DNA of 64,000 nt, taken from positions 4,406,501 to 4,470,500 of the forward strand of contig NZ_CP095049.1 of NCBI RefSeq assembly GCF_022919135.1. Direction: 5' to 3'. The translations under genes were made by a program, and so were the position numbers. The stretch is from Hymenobacter cellulosivorans (lineage in GTDB: Bacteria; Bacteroidota; Bacteroidia; Cytophagales; Hymenobacteraceae). The notes beneath the pieces were generated by a model that saw nothing but the letters and a program-made list of their open reading frames with translations, made no database searches and was not told where the DNA came from. Shown piece by piece: positions 1 to 9,049 of the stretch. Within the stretch, counting starts at the first letter, position 1; every line of letters begins with the position of its first letter.

Positions 1-83
1 GTAGCCCAGGAGCCACCGCCAATCATGGCTATTTTATCCACTGGGGATTGGGAATTTTGAAGGTCAGGGAGCCGAGTTTAGGC

Positions 84-128
84 AAAAAAAATGAGAGGCC
101 GGAAGCACTACCTGCTCCCGGCCTCTCA
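84..128 (-). terminator. intrinsic terminator of the HlyD-type gene
   Basis: An 11-bp inverted repeat (92-102 and 118-128) lies just past the HlyD stop on the minus strand. It is followed on that strand by a run of eight T (plus-strand A run 84-91), the classic intrinsic form. Confidence 0.85.
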
Positions 129-193
129 ACTAGCCGAAAATGCGTTTGTTAGCGTTTGGCATGCACCCGTTAGCCTTTGGGGCCGGCGGCGGC

Positions 194-1579
194 TTACTTG
201 TCGCCCTCGGGCTCCTCCTTCAGGGCGGCCTTATTGATGGTTTTGGCGTCTTTCACTACCACTTGAGCCCCATCCTTCAGGGTTTTGGCCACGGCCCGGA
301 ACGGCCCACTCACCACCTCGTCGCCGGCCTGCAGGCCGCTGCGGATTTCGATATTGGCAAAGTCACTGATGCCGGTCTTCACGGGCGTCAGCACCGATTT
401 ACCGTTGCGCACCACGAATACTACTTCCTGAATTTCAGTCTTGGGCGCTGTTTTGTTGCTCACCGGAATGGCCGCCCCTTTTTCGTCAGGCTTGGCCGTC
501 GAGGCCAGGGTGCTGTCGGAGCGCGTCGTGACGGCAGCCAGGGGCACGCTCAACACGTTGCTTTTCCGGTCGGTGATGACGTCCACGGAGGCCGTCATAC
601 CGGGGCGGAAGGGCACTACCGTGCGGCCCTGCACCGTGCGCACCAAGTGGCGGTACGAGTCAGGCAAGAGGCGGATGCGCACTTCGAACTCGGTTACGGC
701 TTCGGCTGTCAGCGCGTCCTTGGCCGTGTTGGCAATGCTGGTCACGATGCCCCGGAATTTCTCGTCCTTGCTGGCGTAGCTGTCCACTTCCACGTCGGCC
801 GAGTCGCCGAGGTGCACGTTGATGATGTCGTTTTCATTCACGTTCACCCGCACTTCCATCGAGTTGAGGTTGGCGATACGCATGATTTCGGTACCGGCCA
901 TCTGGGTCGTGCCCACTACCCGCTCGCCTTTCTCCACGTTGAGCTTGCTCACCGTGCCGCTTACCGGGGCGTAAATCGTGGTTTTATTCAAGTTCTTGCG
1001 GGCTTCTTCCAGGCCGGCCTGGGCGCTGGCTACGTTGCTCTGGGCCGCCCGGATGCTCTGGCGAGCCGAGTTTATTTCCTCCTGCGAGGCATCGTAGGCA
1101 GCTTTGCTGGCTTCGAAATCAGCCTGCGAAATCACCTTTTGCTTATACAGCGAGGCGTTGCGGCGGTAGGTCAGCTCGGTTTGCTTGGCCGAAGCAATAA
1201 GCTGCTGCAAGCGGGCCTGGGTTTGGCCCACGTTGGCGCGCTGGGTGTTCACCGTAGCCGACTGCATATTCACGTTGGCCTGGTAGTTATCGGGGCGGAT
1301 GCGCAGCAACAACTGGCCTTTTTTTACTGAGTCGCCCTCGGCTACATACAGCTCAATGATTTCGCCGGAGACGTCGGGCGAGATTTTCACTTCGGTCTCG
1401 GGTTGAATCTTGCCCGAGGCACTCACCTTCTCCACGATGGTCTGGGGCGCAGCCTTGGCCGTCATCACCTCCATGCCGGCTGGCTGCCCGACCCAGCCCT
1501 TCTTTTTCGCGACCACAAAGCCGCCAATCATCACCAAGATGACAGCCAGTAAGATGTACAGTAAGCGGTTGTTTTTCAT
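194..1579 (-). CDS. HlyD/AcrA-family efflux periplasmic adaptor
   Basis: This 461-aa protein is the membrane-fusion subunit that links an inner-membrane exporter to an outer-membrane channel. A single N-terminal membrane segment (about residues 5-24) is followed by a biotinyl-lipoyl-like half (about 45-85, with PDVSGEI and EGDSVKKGQ). A long Gln/Ala-rich coiled-coil hairpin (about 95-190) leads to the second lipoyl half (about 198-225, YAPVSGTVSKL) and a beta-barrel/MP domain. The C-terminus is Lys-rich. A TolC-type gene lies 127 bp upstream on the same strand, but a hairpin separates the two and no pump gene is in view. Whether the pump is ABC (MacB-like) or RND cannot be told from this gene alone. 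Confidence 0.93.
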   Translation of the reverse strand: MKNNRLLYILLAVILVMIGGFVVAKKKGWVGQPAGMEVMTAKAAPQTIVEKVSASGKIQPETEVKISPDVSGEIIELYVAEGDSVKKGQLLLRIRPDNYQANVNMQSATVNTQRANVGQTQARLQQLIASAKQTELTYRRNASLYKQKVISQADFEASKAAYDASQEEINSARQSIRAAQSNVASAQAGLEEARKNLNKTTIYAPVSGTVSKLNVEKGERVVGTTQMAGTEIMRIANLNSMEVRVNVNENDIINVHLGDSADVEVDSYASKDEKFRGIVTSIANTAKDALTAEAVTEFEVRIRLLPDSYRHLVRTVQGRTVVPFRPGMTASVDVITDRKSNVLSVPLAAVTTRSDSTLASTAKPDEKGAAIPVSNKTAPKTEIQEVVFVVRNGKSVLTPVKTGISDFANIEIRSGLQAGDEVVSGPFRAVAKTLKDGAQVVVKDAKTINKAALKEEPEGDK

Positions 1580-1635
1580 GTTCGATAGAATGGCGAATCG
1601 AGGGTAAGTTGAGCGAAACGGCGGAAAGTTGGGGC

Positions 1636-1688
1636 AAAAAAAGGAAGAAGCCAGTGGCCCGGCTTAAATATCCCGGCTACTGGCTTCT
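1636..1688 (-). terminator. terminator between the TolC-type and HlyD-type genes
   Basis: An imperfect 17-bp inverted repeat (1646-1662 with 1672-1688, two mismatches) sits just after the TolC-type stop. A poly-A run on the plus strand (about 1636-1642) gives a T tract on the minus strand. It suggests the adaptor is partly uncoupled from the channel gene. Confidence 0.7.
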
Positions 1689-1705
1689 CTCACGCGAAAA
1701 AGGTC

Positions 1706-3238
1706 TTACAGACTGATGGCACGGCCTTCGTAGAAATCCAGCACCTTGCGGCGGAAGATGAACTCGTACTTGGCCTGAATCATGCTCGATTCGGCGCCGT
1801 AGAGGTTGTTTTTGGCAATGTTAAAGTCGGTGCCGTTGAGCAGGCCGTTGTTGAAGCGAATTTCGGCGTTGCGGTAGGCCGTGCTCAGGGCTTCGGTCTG
1901 GCGCTTGGCGGCCGAGTAGCGGCGCTGAGCGGCAATAGCGTCGGCGTAGGCCTGCTGGATATTCTGGCGCAGCGTCAGGCGGGCCTGCTCGGCACGCAGC
2001 TCAGCCTGCTTCACCCCGATGACGGAGCGCTGCACGTTGGTCCGCGCCTGAAAGCCGTTGAGAATCGGAATCGAAAGGTTGAAGTTGAGCTGCTTGCCCA
2101 GGTTGTTTTTCACCTGCGAGCTAAAGCCTTCGGGCAGGGTCTCGAAGCGGGGCTGCAGAATCCCGGCAAATACGCCCGGCATTGCCTTCGGACCAGTCGG
2201 CGTGAGCTGGTAGATAAAGCCCGAGGGCACGATGGTCGAGTCGCCGGTGAGCTTGCGCCCGATGCGGGCCGAGGAGTAGCCCGAGAAGATGCTGGCCCCG
2301 AAAGACAAGCGCGGGTAGTAGGCTCCGCGGGAAATTTCGACGCCTCGCATAGCGCTTTCCACCCGCAGGTCGGCGGCTTTTATTTCTGGCCGCAGGCTCA
2401 CGGCCGTTTGGTAAGTGCCATCGGGGTTATTCAACAGCTGGGCTTCGTCGTCGGGGTCGGCCAGGGTGGGCACCTCAATTTCGAATCCGTTGGCCGAGGG
2501 CAAATTCAGGAGCTGGGCCAGTTGCAAGCGGTAAAAGGCCACCTGGTTCTGGGCCGTAATAACGTTGAGCTCATCGGAGGCCAGCTGGGCCTGGCTGTCG
2601 AGCACGTTGCTTTCGGCCACGCTGCCGGCTCGGAGCAGCTTCTGGGCCCGGGCCACCTGCTGCTGACTGGTATTCACGCGTGCCTCGTTGGCCCGCACCA
2701 GCTCCTGGGCCAGCACCAGCTGCAGAAACGACGAGGCCACGTTCAGGGCAATGTCGTTGCGCGAGGTTTCAATGTCGCTTAGCCCGGCCTGGTAGTCGAG
2801 CTGGTTGCGTTTAATGGTGTTGCGCACCTGGAAGCCCGAAAACAGGTTCAGGCCGGCCGTGGCCGAGAAGTTGTTGGCCCGGGTGGTCTGATTCTGAAAC
2901 TGGAAGGTCAGCGGGTCCACGTTGGTACCGTAGTTCCAGCTCTGGGAGGCCGAGGCGTTGGCCGTGGGCAGCATGGCGGCCCGGCTCTGACGCAGCGCGG
3001 CCTCACTCAGTTCGGCCGACAGCTGGGTCTGCCGCACCGTCAAGTTGTTTTGCAGGGCCACATCCACGGCCCGCTGCAGGCTGTAAGGGCCGCTGGGTGC
3101 CGGCGTGGCCAGGGCCGCCGCCGGGGGCTGCGTGGGCGAGGTCGTTTGGGCCGCGGCGGGCAGGCTCACGGCACTCAGCAGCGCCCCGACGCCTGCCGTA
3201 GCTAACTGGTGCAGAAACGGAGTACGAAGTGTTTTCAT
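1706..3238 (-). CDS. TolC-family outer-membrane efflux channel
   Basis: This 510-aa TolC/OEP protein forms the outer-membrane exit duct of a tripartite exporter. A signal peptide (MKTLRTPFLHQLATAG..., Ala-rich cleavage region near 30) precedes two OEP repeats. Each repeat is rich in Gln/Ala/Asn helices typical of the periplasmic alpha-barrel; examples are SLQRAVDVALQNN near the N-terminus and LNFNLSIPILNGFQARTNV in the second repeat. The reading frame extends 11 codons upstream, but the start at 3238 places the signal peptide properly and lies about 30 bp after a TAnnTTTG box. It pairs functionally with the adjacent HlyD-type adaptor. Confidence 0.93.
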   Translation of the reverse strand: MKTLRTPFLHQLATAGVGALLSAVSLPAAAQTTSPTQPPAAALATPAPSGPYSLQRAVDVALQNNLTVRQTQLSAELSEAALRQSRAAMLPTANASASQSWNYGTNVDPLTFQFQNQTTRANNFSATAGLNLFSGFQVRNTIKRNQLDYQAGLSDIETSRNDIALNVASSFLQLVLAQELVRANEARVNTSQQQVARAQKLLRAGSVAESNVLDSQAQLASDELNVITAQNQVAFYRLQLAQLLNLPSANGFEIEVPTLADPDDEAQLLNNPDGTYQTAVSLRPEIKAADLRVESAMRGVEISRGAYYPRLSFGASIFSGYSSARIGRKLTGDSTIVPSGFIYQLTPTGPKAMPGVFAGILQPRFETLPEGFSSQVKNNLGKQLNFNLSIPILNGFQARTNVQRSVIGVKQAELRAEQARLTLRQNIQQAYADAIAAQRRYSAAKRQTEALSTAYRNAEIRFNNGLLNGTDFNIAKNNLYGAESSMIQAKYEFIFRRKVLDFYEGRAISL

Positions 3239-3268
3239 AGGAGAAGGAGCTGGCAGGAGCCGGCGCGG

Positions 3269-3276
3269 CAAAGGTA
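3269..3276 (-). promoter_or_regulatory. Bacteroidota -7 box before the TolC-type gene
   Basis: TACCTTTG on the minus strand matches the TAnnTTTG -7 consensus of Bacteroidota primary sigma factors. It sits just past the sdaAB stop, so the TolC-type gene can start its own transcript. No clear -33 TTTG was found. Confidence 0.45.
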
Positions 3277-3277
3277 A

Positions 3278-3958
3278 TTATTCAATATTAGGAATATACG
3301 TTACTCGGTGCACCCAACTGAGCTGGCGCAGGTATTCGAGGGTTATTTCCTTGATACCCGAGTCCATTTCGATAAACTGCCGGGCCGCGTCGTTTTTGCC
3401 TTTGCGGCTCACAAACATGGTGGCAATGTTGCAGTCGTCGTGGGCAATGACGGAGGCAATGAAGGCAATGGAGCCAGTCCGGTCATCGGCGTCGACGATG
3501 AGCGTGTGCAGAGAAGCCGAGAAATCAGACGGAAACCCGTCGACCTCCACGATGCGAATGACGCCCCCACCCCGGCTCTGGCCTATCACCTCCACGCTGT
3601 GGCCCGTGCGCTCGTCGCGCAATTGCAGGCGGATGGTATTGGGGTGCATCGTAGAAGCGTTGCCCACGCTCTGAAACGTGTATTGCAGACCAGCTTCGCG
3701 GGCATGCTCGAAGGCTTCGCGGATACGCTTATCGTCTGTGGCCATGCCCAGCAGGCCAGCCACGATGGCGCGGTCGGAGCCGTGGCCCTCGTAGGTGCGG
3801 GCAAAGGAATTATAAAAGGTGATGGTGGCATGCGTGGGCAAAGAGCCCAGAATGCGGATGGCGGCGCCGGCAATCCGGACCACGCCTGCCGTGTGCGAAC
3901 TGCTGGGCCCGATCATCACGGGCCCGATCATATCAAAAATGCTGCTCTTTTCGGCCAT
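3278..3958 (-). CDS. sdaAB: L-serine ammonia-lyase, iron-sulfur type, beta subunit
   Basis: This 226-aa protein is the small subunit of the [4Fe-4S] L-serine dehydratase, which deaminates serine to pyruvate and ammonia. The family motif IGPSSSHTAG is at about residues 13-22, followed by EGHGSDRAIVAGLLG. The last third is an ACT-type regulatory domain (DRTGSIAFIASVIAHDDCN). The start at 3958 is chosen because the preceding 14 codons of open frame lack family similarity. The alpha (catalytic, cysteine-bearing) subunit is not adjacent, so it must be encoded elsewhere. Downstream lies the TolC-type gene on the same strand. Confidence 0.92.
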   Translation of the reverse strand: MAEKSSIFDMIGPVMIGPSSSHTAGVVRIAGAAIRILGSLPTHATITFYNSFARTYEGHGSDRAIVAGLLGMATDDKRIREAFEHAREAGLQYTFQSVGNASTMHPNTIRLQLRDERTGHSVEVIGQSRGGGVIRIVEVDGFPSDFSASLHTLIVDADDRTGSIAFIASVIAHDDCNIATMFVSRKGKNDAARQFIEMDSGIKEITLEYLRQLSWVHRVTYIPNIE

Positions 3959-4174
3959 AAGTGGGCTAAAAGTAGGGGATTTGCCCGGGAAACCAACCAA
4001 AATCGTCGGGTTTACGTAGGAGCCCGCCCCGGGCCAAACGCCGGCTTCCTAGCAGATGGCAACCCGGGGCCAAGGGTTGCCTGCGGCTGGCAGATTCGGT
4101 GGCTTTTTTGTTCCTTGTGCCGCCGTTCCCACCCAGACGGTTACTTTTCTCCCGCTTCCAACCACCCCAATTCA

Positions 4175-5152
4175 ATGTCTTTGCCACAGGACGAATTCTC
4201 GCCCGCCGTGCTCGAACAGCTGCGCCGCCTGCAGCAGAAGTACGCCGCCGACGGTCAGGATCTGGCAGGCTACCTCGAGGGCCTGTACTACGCTGACTAC
4301 GTCAACTACTGGGACTATATCGAGCTGGACACGCTGCTCTCCTTGCAGCGCCCGCTCACCCAGATTCCCGACGAGCGGATTTTCATTATGTACCACCAGA
4401 TTACGGAGCTCTACTTCAAGCTCTGCCTCTGCGAGTACGAGCAAATCGGACAGCTCCAGGAGCCGACCGTGGGCGAACTGGTCCTGCGCCTGGGCCGCAT
4501 CAACCGCTACTTCGAGAACCTGATTGACTCGTTCGACGTGATGGTCGACGGCATGGACAAAAACCAGTTTTTGCAGTTTCGCATGGCCCTGATGCCCGCC
4601 TCGGGCTTTCAGAGTGTGCAGTACCGCATGATTGAAATTGCCTCCACGGCCCTCGACAACCTGCTCAACAAGGAAAAGCGCCGCCTGCTGGGCGAAGCCG
4701 CCGCCCACGACGAGCTCATGGGCTGCATCTACTGGAAAGCCGGGGCCACCGTCGAGGAAACCGGCGCCAAAGCCCTGACCCTGATTCAGTTCGAGGAGAA
4801 GTATACCAAGCAACTCAGCCAGCACGCGGCCGAATACCAGGACCGCAACGTGTGGACCGTGGTGCAGCGCTTGCCCGAGGAAGACCGCCAGCACCCGCGC
4901 CTGCTGCGCCAGCTCAAGCTGCTCGATACCAACGTGAACATCAACTGGCCGCTGATGCACTTTAAGTCGGCAGTGCGTTACCTGGAGCGCGACCCCACGG
5001 CCCTAGCGGCGACGGGCGGCACCAACTGGAAGAAATACCTGCCTCCCAAGTTTCAGAAGCGCATCTTCTACCCCCAGCTCTGGACCAGTCAGGAATTAGA
5101 AGACTGGGGCAAAAACTGGGTGGAAAGTATTCTGGAAGAAGCTCGAAGCTGA
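4175..5152 (+). CDS. kynA: tryptophan 2,3-dioxygenase family protein
   Basis: This 325-aa haem dioxygenase opens the indole ring of tryptophan to N-formylkynurenine, the first step of the kynurenine pathway. Family marks are YADYVNYWDYIELDTLLSLQ near the N-terminus and IMYHQITELYFKL, whose His matches the active-site His of bacterial TDO. FLQFRMALMPASGFQSVQYR follows in the centre. Near the C-terminus are LMHFKSAVRYL, a candidate haem-ligand His, and the GGTNWKKYL loop. The open frame continues 289 codons upstream antisense to sdaAB, but the ATG at 4175 begins the conserved protein. No other kynurenine-pathway genes are adjacent. The specific symbol is less sure than the family. Confidence 0.88.
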   Translation: MSLPQDEFSPAVLEQLRRLQQKYAADGQDLAGYLEGLYYADYVNYWDYIELDTLLSLQRPLTQIPDERIFIMYHQITELYFKLCLCEYEQIGQLQEPTVGELVLRLGRINRYFENLIDSFDVMVDGMDKNQFLQFRMALMPASGFQSVQYRMIEIASTALDNLLNKEKRRLLGEAAAHDELMGCIYWKAGATVEETGAKALTLIQFEEKYTKQLSQHAAEYQDRNVWTVVQRLPEEDRQHPRLLRQLKLLDTNVNINWPLMHFKSAVRYLERDPTALAATGGTNWKKYLPPKFQKRIFYPQLWTSQELEDWGKNWVESILEEARS

Positions 5153-5172
5153 AGCTAAGCAAGCCAGACCCC

Positions 5173-5237
5173 TACCCCCAAGTGCCCGGCAGAAAGACGT
5201 TATCAATGAACCTCTTTCTGCCGGGCACTTGGGGGTA
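5173..5237. terminator. bidirectional terminator between convergent genes
   Basis: A perfect 24-bp inverted repeat (5173-5196 and 5214-5237, loop 17 nt) is followed by a T-rich tail. It sits between the convergent dioxygenase and STAS-like genes. Confidence 0.85.
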
Positions 5238-5259
5238 TTTTCTTTTGGTAGCCCCGCCG

Positions 5260-5661
5260 TTAGCTGCAGGCCCAGAGTCGGGCGGCTTGCACGTCGGTAA
5301 AAGTGCGCATCTCAAACGGGAATAATGGCTCCGCCGTATCCTGGGCCTGCCCGATCAGCAGCTTATTAAGCGGGTCAGCGGCTTCCACCCGGGCGAACCG
5401 GCGGAGCCCGATATCGACCAACTCCGGCAACATCTGCTGGGCAATCCACTCCAGGTCGGCGGGGCGCACGGGCCCGAGCAGACGGTCATCGGCAATCCAG
5501 GCCGTAATCTGCTGCTGCCGGGCCTGGGCCAGCGCCTCCAGAATGGTTTGGCGCAGCACCGAGCTGCTCATGAATCCCTGCCATTGAGCCTCTAACGCCC
5601 GAAAAACACCCTCTTCGTGCAGGTAGAGACTTAGATGAGGATAGGAAGCCAACAGCTGCAT
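5260..5661 (-). CDS. STAS/SpoIIAA-like small protein
   Basis: This 133-aa soluble protein has no signal peptide or membrane segment. The layout resembles the short STAS/SpoIIAA-like proteins common in Cytophagales. It has a central helix-rich stretch (ITAWIADDRLLGPVRPADLE), then ELVDIGLRRFARVEAADPLN, and a closing FTDVQAARLW of the type these proteins end with. I assign the fold tentatively from this pattern only. It is convergent with the dioxygenase across a strong terminator, and its start faces a 214-bp gap before the TPR gene. Confidence 0.7.
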   Translation of the reverse strand: MQLLASYPHLSLYLHEEGVFRALEAQWQGFMSSSVLRQTILEALAQARQQQITAWIADDRLLGPVRPADLEWIAQQMLPELVDIGLRRFARVEAADPLNKLLIGQAQDTAEPLFPFEMRTFTDVQAARLWACS

Positions 5662-5875
5662 GTACTATGTTCTTGAGGTAGTAAAGTATCCAAGCAACAC
5701 CATCCAGGCCACTTTGTTAGTAACTACTGAACAGCTTCCCCCCCCGGACTCCCCTGTCATCTTGTCCAGCGGCTGGCACCTTCCTCCAGGACCAGGGCAA
5801 AAATCAACTGGAAAGCATCCTGCCGGAAGCAGAAACGTAGTAGGCCAGTACCCTATCCTTCTAGTCGTACTTCCT

Positions 5876-6838
5876 ATGCGAAAGGCAATACTCTTTTACC
5901 TGTTTGGTTGCCTTATTACTACCCACCTAGCCCAGGCTCAGCCTGGCGGTAGTGCGCCCGAACGCCCCCGCTACGCCGGCCGTGCCCAGACGTCCGCCCA
6001 GCGCCAGGCCGACCAGGAGTTTGTGACCCAGGCCCTGCAGCAGTACAAAACCCGGGCGGCAGCCTCCGAAAGCTACGTGGACGAGGGCTGGACGGCTTTT
6101 TACCAGGAAAAATACCCACAGGCTCTGCAGAGCTACAACCGCGCCTGGCTGCTCGACTCAGCCAGTGCCAACGTATATTATGGCTTTAGTGCCTACCTCA
6201 CCAAACGCGGCACCCCGGCCGAAGTGGAGCGGTATTTCGCCTTGGCCCGGCAGCGCGACCCGCAAAGTCGCGGAGCCCGCACCTACTACGTACGCCTGGC
6301 CGACCTGCAGGAAAAGCTGGGCGACCACGCCGGCGTGCTGGCTTCCTACCGGGAAGTGCTGAAGCTGGACCCCGGCAATGCCATGGCTTACCGGGTGCTG
6401 GGTACTACCTACGCCGCGCTGCAAGACAGCGCCCGGGCCCGCCAGCACCTGCAGAAAGCCCTAAGCCTGAACCCAACCGACTCGGTGACCTACCTGGGGC
6501 TGGGACAGCTGGCCTATGGCCGCCAGGACTACGCCCGGGCCGTGGGCGCCTACAGCCAGGCGCTGCGCCTAAACCCGCGCTACCTTGATGCCTACGCCGC
6601 CCGGGGCCTGGCCTACGAGCAGCAGGGCCAGCTGGCCCAGGCCGTCGCCGACTACAACAAGTGCCTGGAAATGGCCGAATTCGTCGACAAAGGCCAGTTT
6701 TACCGCATGCTGGCCATTGCCCAAATCAAGCTGGACGACCCCAGCGCCTGCGAGTCGCTACGGCAGGCCCTGCGGTGGGGCGACGCGGCCGTGGGCGAAA
6801 AGGAGCTCAAGCGTATTCTGAAAGAGCACTGCCGCTAA
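5876..6838 (+). CDS. exported tetratricopeptide-repeat protein
   Basis: This 320-aa protein has an N-terminal signal peptide (MRKAILFYLFGCLITTHLAQAQ) and is predicted periplasmic or surface-attached. It carries about six TPR units between residues 60 and 290; clear ones are YTDSVTYLGLGQ-type helices with ALQSYNRAWLLD, VLASYREVLKLDPGN, ARQHLQKALSLNPTD and AVGAYSQALRLNPRY. TPRs are protein-protein scaffolds, and no enzyme domain is visible. The frame is open 72 codons upstream, but the ATG at 5876 starts the signal peptide. Partner unknown. Confidence 0.88.
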   Translation: MRKAILFYLFGCLITTHLAQAQPGGSAPERPRYAGRAQTSAQRQADQEFVTQALQQYKTRAAASESYVDEGWTAFYQEKYPQALQSYNRAWLLDSASANVYYGFSAYLTKRGTPAEVERYFALARQRDPQSRGARTYYVRLADLQEKLGDHAGVLASYREVLKLDPGNAMAYRVLGTTYAALQDSARARQHLQKALSLNPTDSVTYLGLGQLAYGRQDYARAVGAYSQALRLNPRYLDAYAARGLAYEQQGQLAQAVADYNKCLEMAEFVDKGQFYRMLAIAQIKLDDPSACESLRQALRWGDAAVGEKELKRILKEHCR

Positions 6839-6925
6839 GCCCGACGGCAGCCGCCGCACCGGCAACCCTGGGCCCGCGTCGGCGCGTAAGGCCTGGGGTA
6901 TAGCCTTTCACTTGAGCCCTTTACC

Positions 6926-7195
6926 ATGGACGCTACCGACCGCAAAATCATTGATACTTCTTTGGAGCAACTGCGCACCCTGCACCAGAACATTGGTCAG
7001 CTTTGGCCAGCCGATACGCTGGCCGCCTTTTACTACGAAGTGCTCAGCGGAACTATTGCCCGCCACGGGCCCGAGGTAGCCCAGGCCATCAGCGCCATTC
7101 TGAGCGAGAAATTCGACAACGCCACCAAGGCCCACGCCAGCCTGGGACAAATCGGCATGAACGGCACAGCCGATAACACCAACCTGGGCTCCTAA
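6926..7195 (+). CDS. small soluble protein of unknown function
   Basis: This 89-aa, mostly helical, acidic protein starts MDATDRKIIDTSLEQLRTLH and has a low-complexity polar tail (GMNGTADNTNLGS). No domain recognised. It ends 3 bp before the stop of the convergent transporter gene, with no hairpin between them. It follows the TPR gene by 87 bp and could share its transcript. Confidence 0.65.
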   Translation: MDATDRKIIDTSLEQLRTLHQNIGQLWPADTLAAFYYEVLSGTIARHGPEVAQAISAILSEKFDNATKAHASLGQIGMNGTADNTNLGS

Positions 7196-7198
7196 TCA

Positions 7199-8506
7199 TT
7201 AGCCCTCCATGCGGCCGGCCTTCTGGGTGTCGGGCATGCGCCAGTATACGAGCAGGGAAAGCGCCGCGCAGCCGGTGACGTACCAGTAAAACCAGGTTTC
7301 TACGCCCCACTGCTTGGCTTGCAGCGCCACATATTCGGCCGAGCCGCCGAAGATGGCCACCGTCAGGGCGTAGGGCAACCCCACGCCCAGGGCCCGGATG
7401 GTGGTAGGAAACAGCTCAGCCTTTACCACGGCATTAATGGAGGTATAGCCGCTCATAATCAGCATGGCTACAGCCAATAAGCTTAGGGCGGCCCACTGGC
7501 TATCGGCCCGACCCAGCAAGGTCATCAGGGGCACGGTTCCGAGCGTGGCGCCGACGCCGAAAAACAGCAGCACCGGCCGCCGCCCTACCCTATCCGACAA
7601 GGCCCCGAACAAGGGTTGCAGCACCAAAGCAATGCCCAGCGTGAGAAAGGAAATCCAGGACGCCTGGGCCTTGCTGAAACCGGCCGTGTTGACCAGAAAC
7701 TTCTGGGCGTAGGTGGTAAAGGTGTAAAACACGATAGTGCCGCCTAAGGTGAGGCCCACTACGGTCAGGATTTCCTTGGGGTAGCGCAGCAGCAGCTCCA
7801 GCTTGCTGGGCTCCTGGGTTTGGACGTTTTGTTCCTGGGTTACAAACGAGTCGGTTTCATCCATGTGGCGGCGCAGATACAGCGCCACCAGGGCTGCCGC
7901 CGCGCCTATTACGAACGGTACCCGCCAGCCCCAACTATACATCTGCGCCTCACTTAGGCCCTGCTGCAGCCCTAGTTGCACCGACAAGGCCAGCAGCTGC
8001 CCGCCCAGCAAGGTCACGTACTGGAAGCTGGAGAAAAAGCCCCGGTTTTGGCGGTCAGCCATTTCGCTCAGGTACGTGGCCGAGGTGCCGTACTCCCCGC
8101 CCACGCTCAGGCCCTGCAGCAGGCGGGCCAGCACCAGCAAGACCGGCGCCGCCACCCCAATTTGTTCGTAGCCGGGCGTGAGGGCAATCAGCAACGAGCC
8201 CCCGCACATAAGCAGCACCGACACGACCAGGGCGGCTTTGCGGCCGTGCCGGTCGGCGTAGGCGCCCATAAGCCAGCCGCCCAAAGGGCGCATCAGAAAA
8301 CCCACGGCAAACACGGCAGCCGAGTTGAGCAGCTGGGCCGTCAGGTTGCCTTTGGGGAAGAACGCCGGGGCGAAATACAGGGAAAAGGCCGAGTACACGT
8401 ACCAGTCGTACCACTCCACCAAATTGCCGATGGAGCCGCTGACAATGGACCGGATGCGGGAAGCCATGGTGCGGGCAGGTGGCGGGACGGGCAGAGAGGC
8501 AGACAT
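7199..8506 (-). CDS. MFS transporter, metabolite:H+ symporter (MHS) type
   Basis: This 435-aa integral membrane protein has 12 predicted helices. The N-terminus GNLVEWYDWYVYSAFSLYFA and the loop DRHGRKAALVVSVLLM match the KgtP/ShiA/ProP branch of the major facilitator family. So does LLQGLSVGGEYGTSATYLSE in helix 4-5. Members import organic acids or compatible solutes with protons; the substrate is not deducible here. A second in-frame ATG at 8467 (MASRIRSIVSG) may be the true start because the first 13 residues are Pro/Ser-rich. It diverges from the cobalamin riboswitch transcript. Confidence 0.92.
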   Translation of the reverse strand: MSASLPVPPPARTMASRIRSIVSGSIGNLVEWYDWYVYSAFSLYFAPAFFPKGNLTAQLLNSAAVFAVGFLMRPLGGWLMGAYADRHGRKAALVVSVLLMCGGSLLIALTPGYEQIGVAAPVLLVLARLLQGLSVGGEYGTSATYLSEMADRQNRGFFSSFQYVTLLGGQLLALSVQLGLQQGLSEAQMYSWGWRVPFVIGAAAALVALYLRRHMDETDSFVTQEQNVQTQEPSKLELLLRYPKEILTVVGLTLGGTIVFYTFTTYAQKFLVNTAGFSKAQASWISFLTLGIALVLQPLFGALSDRVGRRPVLLFFGVGATLGTVPLMTLLGRADSQWAALSLLAVAMLIMSGYTSINAVVKAELFPTTIRALGVGLPYALTVAIFGGSAEYVALQAKQWGVETWFYWYVTGCAALSLLVYWRMPDTQKAGRMEG

Positions 8507-8644
8507 ATAGGGACAGGAAATCGGAGCAGAATAAAGTGGACTACAGCCTTATAAACCTTCCGCAGCAGCCTACAAAACGGGCCGAGGCCGCCGCTTTACG
8601 GGGTTCGGAGCTGTAGCCAAGGTAGGGGGCTACCGACAAACTCC

Positions 8645-8652
8645 TACCTTTG
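8645..8652 (+). promoter_or_regulatory. -7 box of the riboswitch transcript
   Basis: TACCTTTG matches the Bacteroidota TAnnTTTG -7 consensus and lies about 35 bp before the aptamer. This supports transcription of the leader. No convincing -33 element was seen. Confidence 0.5.
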
Positions 8653-8686
8653 CCGGCGTTGTTCTTGGTTTGATTTCAATCAGACG

Positions 8687-8867
8687 GCCGCAAGGTTTCC
8701 GGGTAATACCGGAATTAATAGGGAACCGGGTGCAAATCCCGGACAGACGCGCTACTGTAAGTACCGAGTTGGTTTTCACCCCCAATTCCCGCCCATTGAG
8801 CCGGCCGCTGCGCCGGTTTGAGAAGGGCCGTGAAAACTGGTATAAGTCAGGAGACCTGCCTTGCGCC
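8687..8867 (+). ncRNA. cobalamin (B12) riboswitch
   Basis: The sequence shows the conserved core of the cobalamin aptamer in order. The 5' P1 strand is CGCAAGGT. It is followed by an AATAGGGAACCGGGTGCAAA-type box, then CCCGGACAGACGCGCTACTGTAA, and finally the closing B12 box GTCAGGAGACCTGCC, whose GCCTTGC pairs back with P1. Spacing and order match the btuB leader of E. coli. The usual targets are B12 uptake (TonB-dependent receptor) or B12-independent isozymes. Here the next convincing gene is a thioesterase 183 bp downstream, which is unusual. Confidence 0.9.
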
Positions 8868-9049
8868 GCATGGATAAGACTGCCCTCGCGCTATGGGCTC
8901 TTGTCGGGTACTGGTGGATTTCGGGGGCCGGCCGGGCATTTTGCTGCGTCTGGCCGCGTCCGAATCCGGCTTTTCTCGACTTTTCTCTTGGTGCGCGGGC
9001 GGCCCGAAATCGGCTGCAGGACCTTTCTTTTCCTCTTTTTCCCAGTCCT

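Noticed and set aside
8861..9049. N-terminal extension of the thioesterase beginning at the riboswitch end
   Set aside because: Trp/Arg/Pro-rich composition without family similarity; a normal thioesterase N-terminus begins at 9050. Kept only as a remark in the riboswitch finding.
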